DNA of 64,000 bases from Halorubrum xinjiangense (GTDB taxonomy: Archaea > Halobacteriota > Halobacteria > Halobacteriales > Haloferacaceae). The DNA is taken from positions 412,627-476,626 of the forward strand of contig NZ_FNBO01000001.1 of NCBI RefSeq assembly GCF_900102375.1, given 5' to 3'. Shown here piece by piece: positions 8,018 through 16,487 of this stretch. A program made the translations under genes and the position numbers. Under the pieces are notes generated by a model. It had not been told where the DNA came from, did no database searches, and saw nothing but the letters and a program-made list of their open reading frames with translations. How positions within the stretch are numbered: the stretch's first letter is position 1; the number at the start of each line of letters is the position of its first letter.

Positions 8018-8026
8018 CTTTATAAG
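8018..8026 (+). promoter_or_regulatory. TATA box of the 8050 gene
   Basis: The sequence ctttataag is centred about 28 bp upstream of the ATG at 8050. That spacing puts the transcription start at or next to the start codon, so the mRNA is probably leaderless, as is usual in haloarchaea. Confidence 0.6.
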
Positions 8027-8049
8027 TGATGCCGCGGCCAGCGGGCCGT

Positions 8050-8526
8050 ATGTCCGATCGAACACACGACTCGCGCACCGCGAACCGCCGGACGTTCAGC
8101 ACCGACACCCGCGCTATCGAGGGGCTCCCGGTCCGGCTCGTCATCGCGCTCGTCGTCGGCGTTGCCAGCCTCAGCGTGATGATGGGGATGATCGGCGACA
8201 TCGACGGGCTGGCCGCGACCGAGCTCGACGCGCAGCCGCAGCCGGAGGTGACGACCCCCGGCGACCAGTCGATCGACGTCGCGGTCGTCGACCCCGACGG
8301 CTCCCGCGTCGCGGACGCGACGGTCATCGTCCGCGGCGGCTCCGCGCAGCTCGACGGCGTCGTCACCGCGGAGACGAACGCCGAAGGGATTGCGACCGTG
8401 GACGTCGGTCCCGAACTCGGGCCGAACCAGGCCGACGGCACGCTCACGATAGACATCAAGCCGCCGGCGGAGGGCGACTACGTCGACGAGCGGGGGAACA
8501 CCGAGGTGCTCGTCGTCGAGGAGTGA
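8050..8526 (+). CDS. Membrane-anchored protein with Ig-like (carboxypeptidase regulatory-like) domain
   Basis: A 158-residue protein. An N-terminal polar region with 'SDRTHDSRTANRRTFS' is followed by one transmembrane segment at about residues 28-48 (LVIALVVGVASLSVMMGMI). The outer part (about 68-155) is a beta-rich domain resembling carboxypeptidase regulatory-like folds: 'DVAVVDPDGSRVADATVIVRG' and 'VVTAETNAEGIATVDVG'. Haloarchaea have many such one-pass proteins with a type-IV-pilin-like or transmembrane N terminus; the function is unknown. The start at 8050 is preferred over 8026 because of the TATA box spacing. Confidence 0.65.
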   Translation: MSDRTHDSRTANRRTFSTDTRAIEGLPVRLVIALVVGVASLSVMMGMIGDIDGLAATELDAQPQPEVTTPGDQSIDVAVVDPDGSRVADATVIVRGGSAQLDGVVTAETNAEGIATVDVGPELGPNQADGTLTIDIKPPAEGDYVDERGNTEVLVVEE

Positions 8527-8557
8527 GGCCGCGATCGAAGAAGACGCGGCGGACCGG

Positions 8558-9373
8558 TCAGAGCCGGTCGTCCCAGTCGATCCAGTCCTGTTCCCAGCCG
8601 TGTCGACGCTGACGGCCGCGCTCGGCGCGTTCGGCGTCCTCCCGCCGAGTTCGGTTTCTCTCCGTCCCAGGCTGTTCGCCGTCGACGAGCATCGGCTGGA
8701 GCCGTGCGGGGCCGTGCGTCTCGACCGTCTCGAACCCCGCCGGTGCCGGATCGTCGTCCGCGTCGCCGTCGGGCTCGCCGTCAGGCGCGGGCGGAGCAGT
8801 CGGATCGGGTTCCGCGTCGGAGACCGGCTCGATCGCCGCGACCGTCTGAACGCCCGCGCCGCGCGGGTAGACGATCCGACCGCCGGGCGCCAGCTGTTCC
8901 CGAAGGGGACGCGGCGGCTCGACGACGGCGGTCTCGAGGAGAATTCGGTCGTACGGCGCGTACGCCGGGAGCCCGTCGGCGCCGTCCGCGCGGTCGACGA
9001 GGACCGCCCCGTAGCCGGCCGCGTCGAGGTTCGACCGCGCGGCGGCGACGGCCGCGCGGTCGATGTCGACCGCGTGAACGCGACGCGCGCCGGCGATTTC
9101 CGCGAGCATCGCGACCGAGTAGCCGATCCCCGCGCCGACGACGAGGACCGAGTCGCCCTCGTCGACATCGAGCGCGGTGACCAGCCGGACCAGCGTCGCG
9201 AGCGAGAGCGAGTGCGGGTCGTCGCCGTCGACGGCCCCGCCGCGGGGCGAGTCGTCGACGAAGGGGTCTCGCGGGACGCGCTGGAGGGCAGTCAGCACGG
9301 GCGGCTCGATCGGCTCGCCGATCTGGTGTTCGAGCCCCTCGATCATGTCCGCCCTGAGCGACGCGTCGTCCAT
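8558..9373 (-). CDS. Protein-L-isoaspartate O-methyltransferase family protein (diverged paralog)
   Basis: A 271-residue SAM-dependent methyltransferase of the Pcm family. The SAM loop is 'VLVVGAGIGYSVAMLAEIAG', followed by the acidic 'VHAVDIDRAAVAAARSNLD' and the post-core 'RILLETAVVEPPRPLREQLAPGG'. The N terminus 'VPRDPFVDDSPRGG' replaces the usual VPRHxFVP substrate loop, and the C-terminal third is an acidic, charged tail absent from standard Pcm enzymes. It lies immediately downstream of a canonical pcm (88 bp). Repair of isoaspartyl residues is likely for the partner; this copy may have a changed substrate. Confidence 0.82.
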   Translation of the reverse strand: MDDASLRADMIEGLEHQIGEPIEPPVLTALQRVPRDPFVDDSPRGGAVDGDDPHSLSLATLVRLVTALDVDEGDSVLVVGAGIGYSVAMLAEIAGARRVHAVDIDRAAVAAARSNLDAAGYGAVLVDRADGADGLPAYAPYDRILLETAVVEPPRPLREQLAPGGRIVYPRGAGVQTVAAIEPVSDAEPDPTAPPAPDGEPDGDADDDPAPAGFETVETHGPARLQPMLVDGEQPGTERNRTRREDAERAERGRQRRHGWEQDWIDWDDRL

Positions 9374-9460
9374 GACGGGTTTCGGAACTCGGTCCTCTAA
9401 AGCTGTGCGTTCGGCGGACCGGCGGCGGTCCGGGTACGGGCACGCGGGCGGCGCGCTCGG

Positions 9461-10093
9461 TTACCGCATCGGGACGAACCGCACGCCGCCGTGGTCCTCG
9501 CGGTCGGTCCCGCCCTCCCGGACCGTGAGTCGGACGAGCCGCTGGCGTCCGCCTTCGCGGACGGGGGCGACGACGCGGCCGCCCGGCAAGACGCGATCGA
9601 CGATCTCGTCTGGGATCGACCCCGGCGCGGCGCAGGTGAGGTAGGCGGCGTCGAACGGGGCCTCGTCGTCGAACGCCTCGCGCCCGTCAGCGGCCGCGAC
9701 GGTGACATCGTAGCCGAGCCGGTCGAGCCGCTCGCGGGCGGCGGCGGCCAGCTCCGGGACGCGCTCGGCCGAGAAGACGTTCCCGGGGCCGACGACCTCG
9801 GCGACGACGGCGGCGTGGTAGCCGCAGCCGGTCCCCACCTCGAAGACGCGGTCGCCGCGCTCGACGCCGAGGAGGTCAGTCATCACTGCGACCATGTGCG
9901 GCGCGCTGACCGTCTGATCGTGACCGATCGGGAGCGGGCGGTCGTCGTAGGCCGCCGCGCGCTGCGACGCCGGGACGAACTCGTGGCGCGGGACGGCGCG
10001 GATCGCCGACAGCGTCCGCTCGCTCGCGTCGAGGCGGTCGCGGAGCGCGTTCACCAGTTCGCGCCTGGCGGCCGCGTGGTCGGCGTCGTTCAT
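9461..10093 (-). CDS. pcm: Protein-L-isoaspartate O-methyltransferase
   Basis: A 210-residue Pcm enzyme that methylates isoaspartyl residues so that they can revert to normal peptide bonds. It has the family's 'AVPRHEFVPASQRAAAYDDRP' substrate loop, 'LPIGHDQTVSAPHMVAVMTD', the SAM motif 'VFEVGTGCGYHAAVVAEVVG', and 'VLPGGRVVAPVREGG'. The frame extends to 10108, but the ATG at 10093 (MNDADHAAARREL) is the likely start. It is followed by a diverged paralog in the same direction, and lies next to two small heat shock genes, which fits a protein-maintenance neighbourhood. Confidence 0.93.
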   Translation of the reverse strand: MNDADHAAARRELVNALRDRLDASERTLSAIRAVPRHEFVPASQRAAAYDDRPLPIGHDQTVSAPHMVAVMTDLLGVERGDRVFEVGTGCGYHAAVVAEVVGPGNVFSAERVPELAAAARERLDRLGYDVTVAAADGREAFDDEAPFDAAYLTCAAPGSIPDEIVDRVLPGGRVVAPVREGGRQRLVRLTVREGGTDREDHGGVRFVPMR

Positions 10094-10149
10094 GTGGGCA
10101 GTTAGCACGGGGAGCGTGGAGAAAGCATCGGCCGGGAAGAAAACGGTGG

Positions 10150-10563
10150 TCAGTCCACGTCGATCCGGTGTCCCTCGTCCGCGTCGAGGGCGTCGAGCGG
10201 GACCGTCACGGTGAGCACGCCGTGGCGGTAATTCGCGGTCGCGTCCTCGAGACGGGCGGTCGCGGGGAGGTCGACGGTCCGGGTGACGGACTCGTGGCGG
10301 CGCTCGCGGCGGAGGTACCGTCGGTCCGCGTCCTCGCGTTCAGCGTCGCGCTCAGCGGCGATGGTGAGTCGGCCATCGTGGGCGCGAACGTCGATCTCCT
10401 CTCGGTCAAATCCTGGGAGGTCGGCCATCACGACGTACTCGTCGTCGTACTCGGCGACGTCGATGTCGGCGGTCCGGAGGTCGCGGCCCCAGGCACGCTC
10501 GCCCGCGAAGGGTGTGCGGCCGAGGAACTGCTCGATCTCGTCGAAGGGATTCGTCGCGTTCAT
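10150..10563 (-). CDS. hsp20: Hsp20/alpha-crystallin family small heat shock protein
   Basis: A 137-residue small heat shock protein. The alpha-crystallin domain covers about residues 33-130: 'DIDVAEYDDEYVVMADLPGF' then 'DVRAHDGRLTIAAERD', 'YLRRERRHESVTRTVDLPA' and the closing 'ANYRHGVLTVTVPL', which contains the A-x-x-x-x-G-V-L-T motif. The N terminus NPFDEIEQFLGR is the usual haloarchaeal form. Such proteins form oligomers that hold unfolding proteins. It is followed by pcm and preceded, on the same strand, by a second hsp20 about 100 bp upstream. Confidence 0.92.
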   Translation of the reverse strand: MNATNPFDEIEQFLGRTPFAGERAWGRDLRTADIDVAEYDDEYVVMADLPGFDREEIDVRAHDGRLTIAAERDAEREDADRRYLRRERRHESVTRTVDLPATARLEDATANYRHGVLTVTVPLDALDADEGHRIDVD

Positions 10564-10660
10564 ACCGACAGGAACGCGCCGTGAGGTATTAAACGGCGAG
10601 TGACGCGTGCTATCTCGCGTTCGCGGCGGGATCCGACGCCGATCACGACGGCGCCGGCGC

Positions 10661-11209
10661 TCAACTGACGTCGATCGTGTGCCCGCGGTCGTCGTCGGGC
10701 GAGCGCTTGGGCAGCGTGACCGTGAGCACGCCGGCGTCGAAGGACGCCGTCGCCGCGTCGGCCTCGACCGGCTCGGGGATCGGGACCCGTCGGGAGACGG
10801 ACCGGAGGCGTCGTTCGCGCCGGTGGTAGCGGACCTCGTCGGCCTCGCCTGTGTCGTCGGCAGCGTCGGCCGCGCTGTCGGCGTCGCCCGCGTCGTCCGC
10901 GTCGTCCTCTGCGCCGCCGTTGCCCGCGTCGGCGATATCGAACTCGGCCGACTCCTCGCGGGATCCGGCGATGACGAGCGCGTCGTCGCGCAGTTCGACG
11001 TCGACGTCGGCGGCGTCGAATCCGGGGAGGTCAGCGACGACGGTGATCGCCTCGTCGTCCTCGATCACGTCGACGTCGACGTCGCGGGCGCCGGGGAAGC
11101 GCGGGACCTCGGGACCGGTCCCCCCCAGCGTGCCGCCGAGTTCCTCGAACTCGCGGCCCATCCGTTCGAGCAGGTCTTCGATCTCGTCGAAGGCATCTCG
11201 TCGGGTCAT
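10661..11209 (-). CDS. hsp20: Hsp20 family small heat shock protein with acidic insertion
   Basis: A 182-residue Hsp20 relative. The N-terminal 'MTRRDAFDEIEDLLERMGRE' resembles the neighbouring hsp20, and the crystallin strands are present: 'VDVIEDDEAITVVADLPGF', 'VELRDDALVIAGSRE', 'RRERRLRSVSRRVPIPE' and 'ASFDAGVLTVTLPK'. Between the second and third blocks there is an extra ~40-residue Asp/Ala/Gly-rich insert (about residues 88-125) that the partner lacks. The insertion falls where the loop between beta strands, often involved in dimer formation, is expected. Chaperone function is inferred from the family. Confidence 0.88.
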   Translation of the reverse strand: MTRRDAFDEIEDLLERMGREFEELGGTLGGTGPEVPRFPGARDVDVDVIEDDEAITVVADLPGFDAADVDVELRDDALVIAGSREESAEFDIADAGNGGAEDDADDAGDADSAADAADDTGEADEVRYHRRERRLRSVSRRVPIPEPVEADAATASFDAGVLTVTLPKRSPDDDRGHTIDVS

Positions 11210-11317
11210 ACAGGTCAGGATTCGTGACGGAGCGTCTTGAACGTACTGGCGGAGGCGGAGCGTGGCGGCGCCCGAGCGCGGCGACAGACACTATCCGTTC
11301 GCGCCCTAGGTGATCGT

Positions 11318-12703
11318 ATGCGCCTGTTCTGGCACCGAGGCGACGCGCGGACGCGGGACAACGCCGGCCTCGCGGCCGCGGCTCGAGACGGAGATGTCGT
11401 GCCGGCGTTCGTGTACGATTCCGACCTGCTCGCGACGGTCGGCGCGCGCCAGCGCGCCCTCTTCCTCCGCAACGTGAAGCGACTGGAGGAGCGGTACCGC
11501 GAACTCGGGAGCGACCTGATCGTCCGCGCGGGCGATCCCGAGGCGGTCCTCGTCGACCTCGCCGGCGAGTACGACGCCGAGACGGTGGTCTACAACGACC
11601 ACTACCGGCCGGCACGGCGGAACCGACAGCGAGCGGTCGAGGACGCGCTCGCCGAGGCCGGCGTCGAGATGGACTCGCGGACCGACCTCGTGTTGGTCGA
11701 TCCCGGGCGGCTGGAGGCGCGCTATCCGAACCACAGTCAGTTCCACGGCGATTGGGAGGCCGTGCCGAAGCGCGGGCCGTACGCGGAGCCCGACCCGGAC
11801 GCGCTGGCCGATGTACGCGACGGGAAGACCGTCCCCGAGCCCGACGTCGACATCGACCTCCCGGAGGCGGGATACGAGGCCGCCCGCGAGCGGTTCGAGG
11901 AGTTCCTCGATTACGGGATCACCTCGTACAACGACACCCGCGACGACCTCGCGCGGGCGGTGGAGGCGCCGACCCACGCCGTCTCGCGGCTGTCGCCGTA
12001 CATCGCGACCGGGGCGATCGGGATCCGGGAGCTGTGGGCCGGCGCGAGCGACGTCTACGAGGCCGTGACCGGCGGCGAACGCCGCAACGTCGACAAGTAC
12101 CGGTACGAGCTGTCGTGGCGCGAGCAGATGTACCACCTGCTGTACTACAACCCGGAGCTGGCCGTCTCGAACTACAAGTCGTTCCCGAACGAGATCGCGT
12201 GGCGCGACGACGACGCGGCGTTCGAGGCGTGGACGCGCGGCGAGACCGGCTACCCGCTCGTCGACGCGGGGATGCGCCAGCTGAACGCGGAGGGGTACGT
12301 CCACAACCGCCCGCGGCAGGTCGTCGCGAGCTTCCTGACGAAGCACCTCCTGATCGACTGGCGGCGCGGCGCGCGCTACTTCACGAAGCAGCTGATCGAC
12401 CACGACTACGCCTCGAACCACGGCGCGTGGCAGTGGACGGCCTCCACCGGCACCGACTCCGTCGACGTGCGCATCTTCGACCCGGTGAGCCAGATGGCGA
12501 AGTACGACGAAGACGCGCGCTTCGTGAAGGCGTACGTCCCGGAGCTTTCGGACGTGCCGGCGGGGAAGGTCGTCGACTGGCCGACCCTCTCGCGCGGGGA
12601 GCGCGAGGAGCTGGCGCCCGACTACCCGCACCCGATCGTCGACCGGAACGAGGGGTACGAGCGGGCCCAGCGCGTCTTCGAGGAAGCGCTCGGGAAGCGG
12701 TGA
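11318..12703 (+). CDS. phr2: Deoxyribodipyrimidine photolyase, class I
   Basis: A 461-residue DNA photolyase that uses blue light and reduced FAD to split cyclobutane pyrimidine dimers. It begins MRLFWHRGDARTRDNAGLAA (the photolyase N domain with DTRDN-like motif) and ends with the FAD domain: 'SRLSPYIATGAIGIRELW', 'YRYELSWREQMYHLLYYNPE', 'PLVDAGMRQLNAEGYVHNR' and 'NHGAWQWTASTGTDSVD', which holds the Asn and Trp residues around FAD. The frame opens upstream at 11237 but the ATG at 11318 is the family start. Length and motifs match haloarchaeal Phr2. Confidence 0.93.
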   Translation: MRLFWHRGDARTRDNAGLAAAARDGDVVPAFVYDSDLLATVGARQRALFLRNVKRLEERYRELGSDLIVRAGDPEAVLVDLAGEYDAETVVYNDHYRPARRNRQRAVEDALAEAGVEMDSRTDLVLVDPGRLEARYPNHSQFHGDWEAVPKRGPYAEPDPDALADVRDGKTVPEPDVDIDLPEAGYEAARERFEEFLDYGITSYNDTRDDLARAVEAPTHAVSRLSPYIATGAIGIRELWAGASDVYEAVTGGERRNVDKYRYELSWREQMYHLLYYNPELAVSNYKSFPNEIAWRDDDAAFEAWTRGETGYPLVDAGMRQLNAEGYVHNRPRQVVASFLTKHLLIDWRRGARYFTKQLIDHDYASNHGAWQWTASTGTDSVDVRIFDPVSQMAKYDEDARFVKAYVPELSDVPAGKVVDWPTLSRGEREELAPDYPHPIVDRNEGYERAQRVFEEALGKR

Positions 12704-12779
12704 GGCCGGGTAGTAAACGCGTCTGTACCGGCGTTCCGAAACCGAGTTCTTTTGCGGGGACCGGGCGAACACCGCGCCC

Positions 12780-14042
12780 ATGTCCCCGGTCACGATCGAC
12801 GACGTCGAGGCCGCCGCCGGGCGGCTCGCCGGCACCGACATCGTCCAGCGGACGCCCGTCGAGCGGAGCCGGTCGCTAAGCGAGCGGTGCGGCGCCGACG
12901 TGCGCCTGAAGATGGAGCACCTCCAGCGCACCGGCTCGTTCAAGACGCGCGGCGCGTACAACGCGATCTCGCTGGCGATCGGCGGGTCGGGAGCGGGGAA
13001 CGACGAGCCCGCGATCGAGCGCGTCGTGGCCGCGAGCGCGGGCAACCACGCGCAGGGGGTGGCGCTGGCGGCGGCGGACGCCGGGATCGACGCGACGATC
13101 GTGATGCCGGAGTCGGCGCCAGCGGCGAAGATCGAGGCGACCCGCGCGTACGGGGCCGAGGTCGTCCTCCGCGGGAACGCCTTTTCGGAGGCGATGGCGC
13201 ACGCACAGACGCTGGTCGACGACCCGGGGACGCGGTTCGTCCACGCGTTCGACGACCCGGACGTGGTCGCCGGGCAGGGGACGCTCGGCCTGGAGGTGCT
13301 CGACCAGGTGCCCGACGTCGACACGGTCCTCGTCCCGGTGGGCGGCGGCGGGCTCGCGGGCGGCGTCGCGACCGCAATAAAGGCGCGCTCGCCCGAGACG
13401 CGCGTGGTGGGGGTCCAAACCGAGGGCGCCTCCACGCTCTCGGAGAGCCTCGCGGCCGGCGAGCTCGTGACGCGCGACGAGCCCGACACCATCGCCGACG
13501 GCATCGCGACCGGCGGGCTGAGCGACCTCACGTTCGGCCTCCTCGACGAGCACCTCGACGAGGTGGTCGTCGTGAGCGACGACGACGTGGCGGCCGCCAT
13601 CCTGCTGCTCTTGGAGCGCGCCAAGCAGCTGGTCGAGGGTGCGGGCGCGACCGCCGCGGCCGCCCTGCTGAACGACGACGCGCTCGACGAACTCGAGTTG
13701 GCCGGCGAGACGGTCGTTCCGCTCCTCTGTGGCGGCAACATCGACGTGACGACGCTGAAGGAGGTGGTGACCCACGCCCTCGTCGACCGCGACCAGCTGA
13801 TCGAGCTCGCCGTCCGCATCGACGACACCCCCGGGACGATGGGCGAGATAGCGACTTTGATCGGCGGCGAGCGCGCGAACATCCGGACGGTGCGCCACGA
13901 GCGGAGCCGCCCGGACCTGCCGGTCGGCGACGCTGACCTCGTGTTCGAGGTGGAGACGAACGGCCCGGCCCACGTCGACCGCGTCCTCAAGGCGGTGCGC
14001 GAGGCCGGCTACGAGGTGGAGTGGACGACCCAAGAGGCGTGA
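12780..14042 (+). CDS. ilvA: Threonine ammonia-lyase (threonine dehydratase)
   Basis: A 420-residue PLP enzyme that deaminates threonine to 2-oxobutanoate, the first step to isoleucine. The PLP lysine is K55 in 'LQRTGSFKTRGAYNAIS', the phosphate-binding glycine loop is 'VLVPVGGGGLAGGVATAI', and residues about 115-125 include 'AASAGNHAQGVALA'. The C-terminal 75 residues form an ACT-like domain ('LAVRIDDTPGTMGEIATLIG', ending 'EAGYEVEWTTQEA'), the arrangement of the shorter IlvA type. A T-rich 'gttcttttgc' around 12746-12755 sits 28-30 bp upstream of the ATG and may be its promoter. Confidence 0.93.
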   Translation: MSPVTIDDVEAAAGRLAGTDIVQRTPVERSRSLSERCGADVRLKMEHLQRTGSFKTRGAYNAISLAIGGSGAGNDEPAIERVVAASAGNHAQGVALAAADAGIDATIVMPESAPAAKIEATRAYGAEVVLRGNAFSEAMAHAQTLVDDPGTRFVHAFDDPDVVAGQGTLGLEVLDQVPDVDTVLVPVGGGGLAGGVATAIKARSPETRVVGVQTEGASTLSESLAAGELVTRDEPDTIADGIATGGLSDLTFGLLDEHLDEVVVVSDDDVAAAILLLLERAKQLVEGAGATAAAALLNDDALDELELAGETVVPLLCGGNIDVTTLKEVVTHALVDRDQLIELAVRIDDTPGTMGEIATLIGGERANIRTVRHERSRPDLPVGDADLVFEVETNGPAHVDRVLKAVREAGYEVEWTTQEA

Positions 14043-14058
14043 GAGGCGGGATCGTTGA

Positions 14059-14350
14059 TTTATAAATAGAATCACGGTGGCGCGTGCCGACGAGCGCCCG
14101 CAGGGCGCGAGTCGCACGCGCGAGGGACGCCGCGAGCGACGCGGGCGACCGAAGGGAGCCCCGAGCGAGCGGCGAGGTTGGGGAGGCGTGAGGCTGCGGT
14201 GTTGTGTGGGGCGGGACTCAAAGGGGCAACCGCGAGGGCGCCGGAGGCGACGTAAGCACCGGAACGAGGGAGCGGAGCGACCGAGTGAGGAGCGCAACGA
14301 GCGTCCGGCGCCCTTGCGGTTGGGGCTTTGGCGGTGTTCGTCGGACCGCC
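14059..14350 (+). repeat. Dispersed ~300-bp structured element, copy A
   Basis: First of five related copies. It opens with the AT box tttataaata (14059-14068), then hairpin P1 at 14080-14121 (GCGCGTGC/GCACGCGC, bulged C, GAC/GTC, GA opposite GA, GCGCCC/GGGCGC, loop GCA). P2 is held by CGCCGC/GCGGCG (14128-14133 with 14169-14174). A conserved purine-rich stretch GGTTGGGGAGGCGTGAGG follows. P3 closes with CAAAG (14219-14223)/CTTTG (14326-14330) and an 18-bp inner stem 14228-14245/14304-14321 with one G-U. It fills most of the 411-bp gap between ilvA and the next gene. No protein is supported here. Confidence 0.85.
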
Positions 14351-14453
14351 ATTGGAGAGCTAGAAGCGGACTGCCAGACCAATCCCGCGAATTACTATCC
14401 TCAAATCATGTACTGTAGAAAATATTATCAATGTGCCGTAAATTATCCCAGAT

Positions 14454-14834
14454 ATGGGAAACGGTTCCAAGACGGATCTACAGCGGGAGATCCTCCTCAC
14501 ATGGCGGGAAAATCCAAACGCCACGAACCAGGAAATCGCGGACGCGTGTGACTGTTCGGCGTCGTACGTCAGTCAAGTCAAGAATCGATTCGACGGGTAC
14601 GACGAGTTCGACGCGATGATGGACAGAGAGGACGCCGAATTAGAGCAGATGTTCGGAGAAAACATCTTCGGGGGCAGCGGAACTGTACCGGGGGCAGTGG
14701 AGTCGGAAGGAGCCGGGATCACAGAGCAGTGGGAGGATATCCCCAACAATATTCCGGGGTTGCTGATCAAGCTCATCGTTGTGATGGTGCTCGGATACGC
14801 GGTGGTCCAAGTGGGGATGATACTCTTTCTCTGA
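14454..14834 (+). CDS. Helix-turn-helix protein with C-terminal membrane segment
   Basis: A 126-residue protein. Residues 8-48 look like a helix-turn-helix: 'DLQREILLTWRENPNATNQE' followed by 'ADACDCSASYVSQVKNRFDG', the second helix being the probable recognition helix. Residues about 100-124 are a single transmembrane segment (PGLLIKLIVVMVLGYAVVQV) that ends the protein. It is a membrane-tethered DNA-binding pattern. Its GC content is low for this region (near 50%), as is the 100 bp before it, and an AT-rich TATA-like 'aaatatta' at 14419-14426 is about 30 bp upstream of the ATG. It lies directly after repeat copy A. Function unknown. Confidence 0.7.
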   Translation: MGNGSKTDLQREILLTWRENPNATNQEIADACDCSASYVSQVKNRFDGYDEFDAMMDREDAELEQMFGENIFGGSGTVPGAVESEGAGITEQWEDIPNNIPGLLIKLIVVMVLGYAVVQVGMILFL

Positions 14835-14888
14835 GTTTTGAAGGACACGAACGCGGAGAACGGTGGGGTGGGTCCGTTTGATCCGACG

Positions 14889-14896
14889 ATTTAAAA
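14889..14896 (+). promoter_or_regulatory. TATA box of cysS
   Basis: The sequence atttaaaa ends 25 bp before the cysS ATG, so the expected transcription start is within a few bases of the start codon (leaderless mRNA). Confidence 0.6.
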
Positions 14897-14920
14897 GCTC
14901 ACCTCGGCAACCGTCTCGTA

Positions 14921-16420
14921 ATGAGTCTCGTCGTTACCGACACCCTGGAAGACGAGCGCGTCGAGTTCACGGCCGACGGCGACGTCACGCTGTACGTCTG
15001 CGGCCTGACGGTGTCGGACGACCCCCACCTCGGGCACGCTCGCCTGTGGTTCCACGCCGACGTCCTCCACCGGTGGCTCGAACACGTCGGCTACGACGTT
15101 CGCCACGTCGAGAACGTCACCGACGTCAACGAGAAGATCACGGCCCGCGTCGGCGAGCGCGACGACTGGGCCGCGGAGCGCGACGTGGCCGAGACGTTCA
15201 CGGCGACCGTCTTCGATTCGATGCGCGGGCTGAACCTGAAACGGGCCGAGGTGTACCCCCGAGTCACCGAGCACGTCCCGGAGATCGTCGACCTCGTCGA
15301 GACGCTGATCGCGAAGGGGTACGCCTACGAGTCGAACGGCTCCGTCTACTTCGACGTGACCGGCTTCGACGAGTACGGGAAGCTCTCGAACCAGGACGTC
15401 GAGGACCTCGAGGCGCAGGGCGAACCCGACGAGCGGTCCGAGAAGCGAAACCCCGCCGACTTCGCCCTCTGGAAGGCCGACGGCGTGAGCGAGGCCGCCG
15501 CGCGCGAGCACGCGAAACACGACCACGGCGGCGAGACGCCGAGCGGCGAGACGTGGGACTCGCCGTGGGGCGAGGGGCGTCCCGGGTGGCACGTCGAGTG
15601 CTCGGCGATGTCGACGACGCACCTCGGCGACACGCTCGACATCCACATGGGCGGGCGCGACCTCGTCTTCCCGCACCACGAAAACGAGATCGCACAGTCG
15701 GAGGCGGCCACCAGCGAGGCGTTCGCGCGCCACTGGCTCCACGTCGGCCTGTTAGAGATGGACGGCGAGAAGATGTCCTCGTCGATCGGTAACTTCTGGA
15801 CCGTGCCGGACGCCTTAGAGGAGCTCGGCGTCAACGTGATCCGCACGTTCTACGCCGGCGCCGCCTACCGCTCCGAGCAGGCGCTCACCGAGGAGACGAT
15901 CGCCGAGGCCGAGGAGCGCTGGGAGCGCCTCTCGCGCACCTACGACCGCGCGGTCGAGGCGCTGGACTCGACCGAGGCCAGCGCGAAGGCGGCGGATTCA
16001 GACCTCCGCGAGGCGGTCGAAACCGCCCGAAAAGAGTTCGTGGCCGCGATGAACGACGACCTCAACCTCCGGGAGGCGACCGCGGCGCTCTTGGACCTCA
16101 CCGACGCGGTGAACCGGCACGTGGACGCGGTCGACGAGGCGGCCGCAGACGCCGACTCCGCGTACGACTACCGCGGGCTCCGCGAGGCGGTCGAGGCGTT
16201 CGAAGCGCTCGGCGGCGACGTGCTCGGCCTCCAGTTCGAGTCGCCGAGCGAGGGCGACGTGGACCTCGCCGGCGAGCTGGTCGAGCTGGTGCTGGACGTG
16301 CGCGCAGCAGAGCGCGAAGCGGGGAACTACGAGCGTGCCGACGAGCTCCGCGACGCGCTTCGCGAGGTCGGCGTCGAAATTGAGGACGGCCCCGACGGCG
16401 CGACGTATCGGTTCGAGTAA
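14921..16420 (+). CDS. cysS: Cysteine--tRNA ligase
   Basis: A 499-residue class I aminoacyl-tRNA synthetase. The HIGH-type signature is in 'YVCGLTVSDDPHLGHARLWF' (HLGH, and the zinc-binding Cys of YVCG), the zinc ligands continue in 'GWHVECSAMS' and 'FPHHENEIAQSEA', and the KMSKS-type loop is 'DGEKMSSSIGNFWTV'. The C-terminal helical part (about residues 340-499) matches the DALR-like anticodon-binding region, ending in 'RADELRDALREVGVEIEDGP'. It charges tRNA-Cys in the cytoplasm. A TATA box lies directly upstream. Repeat copies A and B flank this gene, one on each side. Confidence 0.95.
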   Translation: MSLVVTDTLEDERVEFTADGDVTLYVCGLTVSDDPHLGHARLWFHADVLHRWLEHVGYDVRHVENVTDVNEKITARVGERDDWAAERDVAETFTATVFDSMRGLNLKRAEVYPRVTEHVPEIVDLVETLIAKGYAYESNGSVYFDVTGFDEYGKLSNQDVEDLEAQGEPDERSEKRNPADFALWKADGVSEAAAREHAKHDHGGETPSGETWDSPWGEGRPGWHVECSAMSTTHLGDTLDIHMGGRDLVFPHHENEIAQSEAATSEAFARHWLHVGLLEMDGEKMSSSIGNFWTVPDALEELGVNVIRTFYAGAAYRSEQALTEETIAEAEERWERLSRTYDRAVEALDSTEASAKAADSDLREAVETARKEFVAAMNDDLNLREATAALLDLTDAVNRHVDAVDEAAADADSAYDYRGLREAVEAFEALGGDVLGLQFESPSEGDVDLAGELVELVLDVRAAEREAGNYERADELRDALREVGVEIEDGPDGATYRFE

Positions 16421-16487
16421 TACGCTGATTCGATTCTCGTTGAAGTAGCCGTTAGAACGGTGGTAGTTGCTGAGTCCTCGGCGATTA

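Noticed and set aside
6318..8459. 713-residue frame containing the first crcB
   Set aside because: Only the last 134 residues, from the ATG at 6722, match CrcB; the rest is antisense or frame-shifted shadow of the HerA-like gene.
11306..13990. 894-residue open frame on the minus strand
   Set aside because: It is antisense to photolyase and ilvA, both of which have complete motifs; high GC creates long antisense frames.
14077..14551. Overlapping frames of 113 and 115 residues inside repeat copy A, with similar Arg-rich frames in copies B, C, D and E
   Set aside because: The frames are Arg/Gly-rich, shift between copies because of 1-4 nt indels, and stem pairing is kept while codons are not. 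Structure explains the conservation better than protein.
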